Positions 1 through 6,800 of a stretch of DNA of 12,980 nt are shown one piece after another. A program made the position numbers and the translations under genes. Location of the stretch: positions 18,258 through 31,237 of the forward strand of contig CAYMWF010000054.1 of assembly GCA_964394085.1 (NCBI GenBank). Direction: 5' to 3'. Each line of letters begins with the position of its first letter. Position 1 is the first letter of the stretch. The notes below the pieces were generated by a model. The model did not search any database, was not told the DNA's origin, and saw only the letters and a list, made by a program, of their open reading frames with translations. This DNA is from CAYMWF01 sp964394085 [NCBI: uncultured Gemmatimonadota bacterium]. Its GTDB lineage: Bacteria > GCA-2686955 > CAYMWF01.

Positions 1-70
1 CCGCATCCCCCGCAGGACAAGAGATGCTTCTTGTGAGAAAAGGGGATAGCTTTATTTTTCTATTTTTCCC

Positions 71-102
71 GGCTGATTTTTTGTCACGTGACAAAATCAG
101 CC
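71..102. promoter_or_regulatory. Long inverted repeat, candidate operator (site 2 of a dyad cluster)
   Basis: The right arm GTGACAAAATCAGCC is the exact reverse complement of the left arm except for two extra T residues in the left arm. The inner 16 bp (80-95), TTTGTCACGTGACAAA, are a perfect palindrome. No run of T follows on either strand, which argues against a terminator. The inner palindrome matches the one at 196-211 in the pattern TTTnTCAyGTGAnAAA, so both are probably bound by the same dimeric regulator. The regulator is unknown. Confidence 0.55.
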
Positions 103-190
103 TCCTGTGACTGCCTGTCGCCGAACATCCGGCTCCGGCACCATTGTTTCGACCTGTCCGATCTATTTACCTCGTGTAAAATCCCTCCCG

Positions 191-218
191 CTCGATTTCT
201 CATGTGAGAAATATCGAG
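191..218. promoter_or_regulatory. Long inverted repeat, candidate operator (site 4 of a dyad cluster)
   Basis: The inner 16 bp (196-211), TTTCTCATGTGAGAAA, have perfect 7-bp arms around a 2-bp centre. The arms extend outward to CTCGAT and ATCGAG with a two-base insertion on the right, mirroring the two-base asymmetry of the 71-102 repeat. Weaker relatives with 10 of the 13 fixed positions of the shared pattern lie at 25-40 (site 1) and 166-181 (site 3). No T tract follows, so this is not an obvious terminator. Confidence 0.5.
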
Positions 219-332
219 GTTGGAGATACGCCTGAAACCGGCACCGCCTCGCTTATATCATCCGCTTTTATTGTCTGGCGGCAACAAGAAGGATCATCGC
301 GCGAGCCCTCGATCCGGATCGAATTCACCGGG

Positions 333-369
333 TAAAGAAGAAAGGCATGGCTTCTTACGGCCATGCCTC
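333..369 (-). terminator. Rho-independent terminator of the secreted propeller gene
   Basis: The arms at 343-351 and 360-368 (AGGCATGGC / GCCATGCCT) form a perfect 9-bp stem with an 8-base loop. Read on the minus strand the stem is followed by TTTCTTCTTT, an interrupted U-tract. It lies about 75 bp beyond the stop codon of the minus-strand gene ending at 443. Confidence 0.75.
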
Positions 370-442
370 TTGAGTTTCGGTTCGACGAGGCAGTGAGTCG
401 CTCGTCTCCGTTACGGTGCCCCGGGGTCGCGGTGCCCCGGAA

Positions 443-3400
443 TCACTCTGCCGTCGCCGTCACGGTGAACTCGAAGGTTTCGATGTCCACGGCGCCCGGG
501 TAGCCTCCCACGTACGCTCTGTAGGTGTAGGTTCCCAGGGGAGCGGTCAGCGGGATGTTATGGGACAGGGCGGCGCTTCCGAAGGAATAACCGCCCAGGG
601 TCACCGGAACCGGGCCGAAGAGAGCGCCGGCAGGCGGGTAAGTGGTTCCGTTCGGGAGGATCACGTCGGTCCAGTAGTCGAACCCGACCATGCCGCCCGT
701 ATTGTTCGTTACTCTCACGTCGTATTCCAGGATGCCGCCCTGCGGGACGGTGGCCGGAAGCGGCGGGGTGAGAGAGACGACCAGGTCGCCGATCAGCGAG
801 ACGTCGGCCTGGGCTTTGAAGTTATTGTAAAGGTCCCAGTTGCTGGTCTCGAAGGTCGGGACGGTGGCGTCGTCGTAGATATTCGTTATGTGATAGGAGT
901 GCTGGTTCCAGATCTTCCTGGCGGCGGGCCACACCACGTCGTTTCCATACACTTCTATTCCGGTCTCGCCGCTGAACGCGTAGTTGTTGGTCGGCACCAC
1001 GATCTCGGCGGCGCCGTCGTCGTCCACGTCGACCACGATAGGGTGCTCCATCAGGGTTCCCGAGGAACTCGGCGTCTCGAAGAGAACGAAGCCGTCGGAG
1101 CCGTTGAAGATCCGGAAGTGTTCCTCGTCCCGGTATAATATTTCGAAGGAGCCGTCGCCGTCGAAATCGAAGGCGGACGCGCTGGCGGCGCCTGAGCTGT
1201 AATCCTTGATGACCGCGGTCCACTTGATGCCGCCGTCCGATTCCAGCACCATGTAGTAATCGTTTCCGGCGACACCGATCTCGGGGATGCCGTCGCCGTC
1301 GAAATCCGCCACCAGGGGCGGACCGGAGCCGCCGTCGCCGGGGATGTCCACCGGACCCCAGGCGGCCGTGCCGTCATGCTCCCAGAGAGTAACTTCCCCG
1401 GCTCCGGTAAGCGCTACCTCGGGGTAGTAGTCCATGTCGAAATCGCCGATTCCGGCGCGGGACCATGTGGAGCCGGCGACGGTCCAGAACAGCGTGCCGT
1501 CCGAGCGATAGGCGGACGTTCCCGCCACCACCTCCGGAACCCCGTCGAGATCCAGGTCGGCCGCAACGGCATTGTAGCTGTTGCTCCCGGAACCCGTCCA
1601 CCTGAGGGTGCCGTCGCTGTTGAAGACGCGCTTGCCGGCGATGATTTCGGGAACGGCGTCCCCGTCCAGGTCGGCCACTGCGGGGGCCAGCCTGCTTATT
1701 ACCTCCGTAGATGTCCACTTGTGGGCGCCGTCGTGCTCGAAACAGATGAGATGGTGATCATCGGTGACCGCCAGGATCTCCGGCCGGCCGTCGTTGTCGA
1801 TGTCGGCAACGGCCACTTCGGCTCCGCCGTCGAGCCTGTATGCGGCATCGGTGACGCTGAAGTAAGCTCCGCCGTCGCTGCCGTGGATGGCGCGGAGGAT
1901 CGAGTTGACATGCCAGTCGTCGTAGAAGGTGCTGAAGATGATTTCGGGGATGCCGTCACCGTCAAGGTCGGCGGCTGCCGGCGCCATCATCACCTGGTTG
2001 TAATCGGGTTCCACCAGCGGGGAATCCCACCGCCATTCCAGCTCGGCCAAAAACGACGACCGGTCGAAGCGGTCGAAGAAGAGCCCGTATGTCGGAAGGC
2101 GGAAATCGGACCAGGCGACGCCGGCGGCTCCGGAAACGGGGTGAACCGCCACGGCAGGCGGGGCGAACCACCTGCTGGCATCCATCGTATCGTTGGCCTT
2201 CACAGCCCCGGTCCACGATAAAGGATTCGTATAAGGCGCGCTGGTGTATATGATTTCGTAATCGTTCCAGTAGACCGCGTGAAAGTCTCCGAGATCGAGG
2301 CCGACCGCGATGTCGGGATCCTGCTCGTTTTCGTCCGCAAAACATGCGAGACAGCGGTTCGTATCCCACGTGACGCCCGAATCGGTGCTGTAGCCGTACC
2401 AGACGTCGGTATCCGAGACATAGTCTTTCGTGTAAGCCACCATCACTTCGCCGCTGTTATGGATCTGTTCGATTCTCGGGCCGGAGCAGTGGTACGTGAC
2501 ATCGGCGGTGATGTTGACCGGAACTTCCCAGGTGTAGCCGTAATCGGCGCTCCTGCAGGTATACACATCCAGTTCATCGTCCGGGGGAACTTCCATGTCC
2601 CAGGTTACGTAAACGTAGTCGTCCCCGCAGGCTATGTCCGGAGTCGGGTGGAAGCTCGTGAAGTCGGTGATGTCGAGGGTGAAGTCGTCGACCCAGGTTT
2701 CGCCGTAATTGAGCGATCGGGCTACTCTCACCTCGCTTCCGTCTCCGCCCTTCATGAGGGTTTCGGTGATGTAGGCGACATATAGGTAGTATCCGCCCGG
2801 ATAGTCGATATCGTCCGTGACGATCCGCGGATTGTGCGGCTCGAATGTCACGTTGGTGTGGATGGTGTGGAATTCGGACGTAAGTTCGGCGAGGTTAAAT
2901 TTCCAGAGGATGACATAAGAGTCTCTCGAATAAGCGACATACATAAAATCCTCGGTGATTTCAGGGACCGCTATCGACGGATTCAATGTATCTTTCAGGG
3001 TCGGGTAGCTGATCCCGCGGAGATAGTCCCACGATTCGCCCTCATCCGTTGATTTCCAGACATCCACGCCGGCGTCGCCGTCCATATCCATCGTCAGGAG
3101 GTAGAAACTCCCCGAAGCAGTGCAGACCATGTCGGGATGCCCCTCCCATTTCTCTTCCGAGTCCGAAACAAGGATATCATCGGCGAAATCGAGGCCCGGC
3201 CCTTCATCCTTGCTCGTGATAATCACCGGAAGAATCGGCGCGGGGATCGCGGAGGTCTTCCCCTTGCCGGCGGTCAGATTTCGCAGGTACTCGTCTATCG
3301 GAGCGCGGTTTCCCGCTTTCCTCGCGGCCTTGAGCCGTTCACCCGCGACGGGATCCGCTTTCGATATCAGCTGCCCGGAGCCGACGGCCAGCCCGGCCGG

Positions 3401-3502
3401 TTCGCTCCTGTTCTCCGCTGCATAACCGTTCGCCCCGATCGCCGTTAAAAGAGCGATTGCGGCGATTGCAAAAGCCAGTCCGTTCAAATTCCGTTTTTTC
3501 AT
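443..3502 (-). CDS. Secreted Asp-box / FG-GAP beta-propeller protein with C-terminal Ig-like domain
   Basis: This encodes a 1019-residue exported protein of unknown ligand. The ATG at 3502 is preceded by a strong AGGAGG six bases upstream and begins a clear Sec signal peptide (KKR, a hydrophobic core, cleavage near residue 28-29). The same frame continues upstream to a TTG at 3601, but that codon lies inside the predicted sigma54 promoter. Residues about 95-500 form a sialidase-like propeller with four Asp-box motifs: STDEGESW (~150), SLNYGETW (~262), SADYGYTW (~315) and STDSGVTW (~371). Residues about 505-840 hold eight FG-GAP/VCBS-type calcium loops of the DxDxDGxxE type at ~513, 565, 609, 647, 686, 731, 777 and 822, enough for a second propeller. 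From ~900 to the end is an Ig-like domain. I see no catalytic residues, dockerin, LPxTG or sorting tail. Such folds usually bind glycans or proteins at the cell surface. It is divergent from the kinase-sigma54 activator and is probably controlled by it. Confidence 0.93.
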   Translation of the reverse strand: MKKRNLNGLAFAIAAIALLTAIGANGYAAENRSEPAGLAVGSGQLISKADPVAGERLKAARKAGNRAPIDEYLRNLTAGKGKTSAIPAPILPVIITSKDEGPGLDFADDILVSDSEEKWEGHPDMVCTASGSFYLLTMDMDGDAGVDVWKSTDEGESWDYLRGISYPTLKDTLNPSIAVPEITEDFMYVAYSRDSYVILWKFNLAELTSEFHTIHTNVTFEPHNPRIVTDDIDYPGGYYLYVAYITETLMKGGDGSEVRVARSLNYGETWVDDFTLDITDFTSFHPTPDIACGDDYVYVTWDMEVPPDDELDVYTCRSADYGYTWEVPVNITADVTYHCSGPRIEQIHNSGEVMVAYTKDYVSDTDVWYGYSTDSGVTWDTNRCLACFADENEQDPDIAVGLDLGDFHAVYWNDYEIIYTSAPYTNPLSWTGAVKANDTMDASRWFAPPAVAVHPVSGAAGVAWSDFRLPTYGLFFDRFDRSSFLAELEWRWDSPLVEPDYNQVMMAPAAADLDGDGIPEIIFSTFYDDWHVNSILRAIHGSDGGAYFSVTDAAYRLDGGAEVAVADIDNDGRPEILAVTDDHHLICFEHDGAHKWTSTEVISRLAPAVADLDGDAVPEIIAGKRVFNSDGTLRWTGSGSNSYNAVAADLDLDGVPEVVAGTSAYRSDGTLFWTVAGSTWSRAGIGDFDMDYYPEVALTGAGEVTLWEHDGTAAWGPVDIPGDGGSGPPLVADFDGDGIPEIGVAGNDYYMVLESDGGIKWTAVIKDYSSGAASASAFDFDGDGSFEILYRDEEHFRIFNGSDGFVLFETPSSSGTLMEHPIVVDVDDDGAAEIVVPTNNYAFSGETGIEVYGNDVVWPAARKIWNQHSYHITNIYDDATVPTFETSNWDLYNNFKAQADVSLIGDLVVSLTPPLPATVPQGGILEYDVRVTNNTGGMVGFDYWTDVILPNGTTYPPAGALFGPVPVTLGGYSFGSAALSHNIPLTAPLGTYTYRAYVGGYPGAVDIETFEFTVTATAE

Positions 3503-3527
3503 TTTCAACCTCCTGGGAGTCGTTGCC

Positions 3528-3584
3528 CCGTTGTTCAACTGTTTCACTGTGATACTCCGGTCGGGATAAACAACGGTTCCCGAC
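3528..3584 (-). other. Possible pseudoknot in the 5' leader of the propeller gene
   Basis: On the minus-strand transcript, GTCGGG (3584-3579) can pair with CCCGAC (3565-3560), leaving a 13-base loop. That loop contains CCGTTGTT (3576-3569), which is exactly complementary to AACAACGG (3535-3528) further downstream. The two pairings interleave like an H-type pseudoknot, or could act as alternatives. The structure ends 13 bases before the AGGAGG. It may tune translation, but helices this short can arise by chance. Confidence 0.3.
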
Positions 3585-3596
3585 GACGGCCTGTAG

Positions 3597-3613
3597 GGCA
3601 AGTTGCGTACCAG
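3597..3613 (-). promoter_or_regulatory. Sigma54 (RpoN) -24/-12 promoter of the propeller gene
   Basis: The minus strand reads CTGGTACGCAACTTGCC. This gives GG (3611-3610) and GC (3599-3598) separated by exactly 10 bases, with TGGTACG and TTGC against the established consensus TGGCACG-N4-TTGCW. The differences are one T for C in the -24 element and C at the W position. The predicted start is near 3586, leaving a leader of about 84 bases before the ATG at 3502. The divergent gene encodes a sigma54 activator, which strengthens the call. Confidence 0.75.
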
Positions 3614-3657
3614 GTTCGATATGGTGAAAAATCCCGGCGTGTCGATGCTGTAACGTC

Positions 3658-3669
3658 TTATAATTATAA
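3658..3669. promoter_or_regulatory. AT-only palindrome between the repeats and the sigma54 promoter
   Basis: TTATAATTATAA is a perfect 12-bp palindrome about 70-85 bp upstream of the predicted sigma54 start. It contains TATAAT on both strands, but I find no -35 partner at proper spacing on either strand, so a sigma70 promoter is weakly supported. It sits where sigma54 systems often have a bent or IHF-bound segment, though I see no clear IHF consensus. Confidence 0.35.
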
Positions 3670-3729
3670 AAGATACGCGCTGACGACCGGATTGCTGCTT
3701 TCTATACGGTTCCCCGCTCCTCCGCCAGG

Positions 3730-3833
3730 TGATTCATTTTGACGCACCGTGTCCCGTTTGACCGGATTTCCGCTGATTCAATTTGCGGCAGCAAGGTAAA
3801 AACATGCAATTACTGATTCAATTTGACACACCG
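3730..3833 (+). repeat. Three direct repeats, candidate activator (enhancer) sites
   Basis: The copies begin at 3730, 3774 and 3814. The first and third match at 18 of 20 bases (TGATTCAWTTTGACRCACCG). The middle copy shares the first 12 bases with the third and then diverges. Spacings of 44 and 40 bp are close to four helical turns, so bound proteins would face the same side. The copies lie about 145-250 bp upstream of the sigma54 start, and the third overlaps the -35 box of the plus-strand sigma70 promoter. The likely ligand is the Fis-type HTH of the adjacent regulator, which is inference. Confidence 0.6.
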
Positions 3834-3851
3834 GCGAGGTTGAGCTATATT
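3823..3851 (+). promoter_or_regulatory. Sigma70 promoter of the kinase-sigma54 activator
   Basis: TTGACA (3823-3828), a 17-base spacer, and TATATT (3846-3851) form a near-perfect promoter. The same hexamers and spacing occur in front of tRNA-Phe at 12607-12635, giving an internal comparison. The expected start is at about 3858-3859, on or next to the ATG of the gene, so the transcript is probably leaderless. The -35 box overlaps the third direct repeat. Confidence 0.85.
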
Positions 3852-3858
3852 GTAACTA

Positions 3859-6800
3859 ATGAAAATAGAAGACAGATATATGGTTATTCAGGAGCTGGGC
3901 AGCGGTTCGGCGGGCACCGTCTACAAGGTCAGGGATCTTCTCGAAGACAGGATTCTCGCCCTCAAGCTGTTTACCGGCGATCCGGAGGAGCGGGAGAATG
4001 TCGAGACCCTCGGGAACGAATTCAAACTGCTGAGCGGGCTGGATCATCCCAATCTCGTGAAGGTTCGTGATTTCGCCGTGGACTCCAAGGGCATGCCTTT
4101 TTTTACGATGGACTTCGTGGACGGCAGCAACATCCTCGAGTACATCCGGTCTTCGGGGTTCCCGGAGCCGCACGGAGACTGGGACGCAGGGATAGCGCTC
4201 CTCTACAAGCTTTCCTTCCAGATCGGTGAAGCCCTGGCCGTGATCCATTCGCGGGCCCTGGTCCACGGCGATCTGAAGCCTCCGAACATCCTGGTATCCG
4301 GGCGGGGCGGACCCGAACCGGTTCCGGCGGCCAGGCTTCTCGATTTCGGGTTGAGCCGAATGATTACCGCCCCGCCTTCGCGGATGCTCAGCGGCACCCT
4401 CGAATACATGGCCCCGGAGTTTTTTTTCGGGGAGCCGCTCCACAAGGGGAGCGACATGTACGCCCTGGGGGTGATTTTGTATGAACTTCTCACCGGTAAA
4501 TACCCGGTGTCGGGGAAAAATCCCGCAGAAATCCTGCAGGCTCACGCATCAGGTTCCTATCCTGCGCCCGGCACGCTCGAACCCAGGATAGACTCCCGGC
4601 TGGAGAGCCTGATACTGAGGCTGCTCAGCCCGAACCCCCTCGACAGGTGCGCCGACGGCTTCGAATTTCTGATGGCTCTCTCGGATCTGAGCGGTATCGG
4701 CTGCCGGACCATCAAGGGCGCCCACGTGAGAAACCTCGTTCCGGGCGGAAGATTCGCCGGCCGGAAGAAAGAGAAGAACCGGCTGAAACAACTCTTCGAG
4801 GCGGCATCGAAAGGAAGCAACTGCTTCGCCCTGATCTCCGGAGAAACCGGAACCGGCAAGTCCCGTCTCGCTTCAGACCTGAAGGCGCGGGCTCAACTCT
4901 CGGGAGCCAGGGTCATAACGGCGACCTCGAGCGGAACGGGATTCATGAAGGATGTCACGGCCGTAGTCGAACAGGCGGTGATGATTCTCGGCCGCGATCA
5001 TCCGTCGGTGCAAAAACATGTGCGGGAGATCTCGGCCGTTGCTCCATGGCTCGCCGATTCAGCCTCATCCGATTCAGCATCCATCGACCCCTCCGAGAAG
5101 CGTCCCGGCGGGCAGAGGCGAATGACTCCGCAGCCGGTGAAGGAATCACATAGGATACTCAGGGCGGTTTCCGACCTGCTGTTCAAGGCGGCCGATGAGG
5201 TGACGACCTTCGTCGTTTACGAGGATATACACCTGGCGGGAAGTCTCGCTTCAGAGCTGATCATCCACCTGGGGCGCCTGATCCTGTCCGCCGGACCCGC
5301 CGACGCAACCGCGGAGACGGCGGATCCGCCCTCTCTCGCGTGCGACACCGGAGAGGAGACGCGGAAAGGGGGAGGTCTCTTCATCCTCGCGACATGCGAC
5401 ACGGATCGCGGGGAGTCTGCTACGATCAAAGATGAAATAATCGCGGAACTCGGTGAGAAACAGCGCTTCCTGCGCCTCGACCTCGAGCCCCTCTCGGAAG
5501 ATGAAACAGGAGAATATCTGCTCGGTCTCCTCAGGGGCAACCCGGCGGAGATTGAACGGGTAACGCGTCATATCCATGAAACCACCGGCGGCAATCCCCT
5601 CTTTCTCCAGGAATATGTAAAGCTCCTCGTGGAGGAAGAAAAATTCCTTTTCTCGGGAAACGGCTTCAGGGCGAAGGCGGACCTGCTCTTCGACCGGGTG
5701 ACACCCGTCTCGCTGGGCGAAGCCCTCTCACACAGGCTTGCGGGGCTTTCTTTCGAGGAGACTGAAGTATTACGGGTTCTTTCGGTCTGCGGTTTTTCGG
5801 GCAGCCTGGATATTCCCCTCTCCCTCCTGCAGGCTCCGGCATACGAATTGAACAAGGCCCTTAAAAACCTGGAAGCCGCCCGGTTGATTCAGATGTCGAA
5901 AGACGGCTACGAATTCGCCAGCGGATTCATCATGGACACGGTATACGCCTCGATTCCCGACAGCGGCAGAAAACGTCTCCATCTCGCCGCCGGCAGCCGC
6001 ATCGAAGACCTTTCCGGAGCCGTCCCCGGAATCCACTCGGAGCTCCTGGCGTACCACTTCAGCAGAACCGGTGAGCCGAAGAGAGGTATGAAATACCTGG
6101 AAGAAGCGGGGCGGAAGCTCGAAAGAGCCGGAGCCCTGCTCGAGGCCGAGGGTTATTTCGCGAGGGCCGTCGATTTCCTCGATCTCGACGACACCATTCC
6201 GGCAGGGGAGAAGCTTCGAAAGAAATTCGATCTCCAGCATGCGCGGACAGTGATACTGGACCAGGCGGGCAGGCGGAGGGAGCAGGAGGAGAGCGTCCGG
6301 GTTCTGGCGGAGATCGCGCGGGAACTGGACGATCCGGAATGCGAGATCGCACGGCTCATGGAGGAGATAATCTACTTCGGAAGGATACCGAAGCTTGAAA
6401 AAGCGCTTGAAATCACCCTGAAGGGTATCGCCTTCGCCGAACGGCACGGACTGCAGCGGCAGGAACTCCGCATCAAGCTGATGAGAGCGTCCCTGCTTCA
6501 CAAGAGGCTCGACTTCAAGAATCACCTGGCTCTCATCAGGGAGGTGCTTCCGATCGCCCGTGAGCTCGGTTTCAAAGACGAAGAAGCGAACGCCAGGCTC
6601 CAGCTCGGATTTTCCCAGGTGCCCGGAGAAGCGGTCGACCACGAGGCAAACATCGCGGAGTTCAACCGGGCCGCTGAAATCTTTGCGGAGTTGAACGCCG
6701 AAAGCTCCCTCGTCACGGTATACATGAACCTGGGCAACTCCTGTTTCTCCCTCAAAAAATACGAACAGGCGATCAAAACTTACGGCAGGGGGATCGAGCT

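Larger units (their letters stand above)
1..332. other. Gene-free stretch at window start
   Basis: I find no coding region here on either strand; the only long frames are GC-driven and lack ribosome binding sites. The stretch is AT-richer than the flanking genes, especially 50-100, and carries the dyads listed separately. It may be the control region of a gene beyond the left edge of the window, most easily a minus-strand gene starting before position 1, but no convincing sigma70 -35/-10 pair or sigma54 element is visible. Confidence 0.6.

Noticed and set aside
137-153. CGGCACCATTGTTTCG as a second sigma54 promoter on the plus strand
   Set aside because: The -24 part is good, but the -12 part reads TTTC instead of TTGC, losing the near-invariant G, and no gene follows on the plus strand.
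414-440. CGGTGCCCCGG repeated at 414-424 and 430-440 just past the propeller stop codon
   Set aside because: An 11-bp tandem repeat in a GC-rich stretch; most simply replication slippage, with no other sign of function.
416-2785. Long plus-strand open frames (240, 281 and 168 codons) opposite the propeller gene
   Set aside because: They lie antisense to a gene with clear signal peptide, Asp-box and FG-GAP motifs. Their translations are low-complexity Gly/Val/Arg/Asp-rich without recognisable motifs and have no ribosome sites; GC-biased coding sequence produces such shadows.
3795-3807. GG...GC in AAGGTAAAAACATGCAA as a sigma54 promoter for the regulator
   Set aside because: The GG and GC are separated by nine bases instead of the required ten, and the TGGCAC context is absent. 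A near-perfect sigma70 promoter lies just downstream.
4716-4735. CCCACGTGAGAAA inside the kinase gene, resembling the dyad motif of the 25-211 cluster
   Set aside because: Only one half-site matches and it encodes ordinary residues in frame; probably chance.
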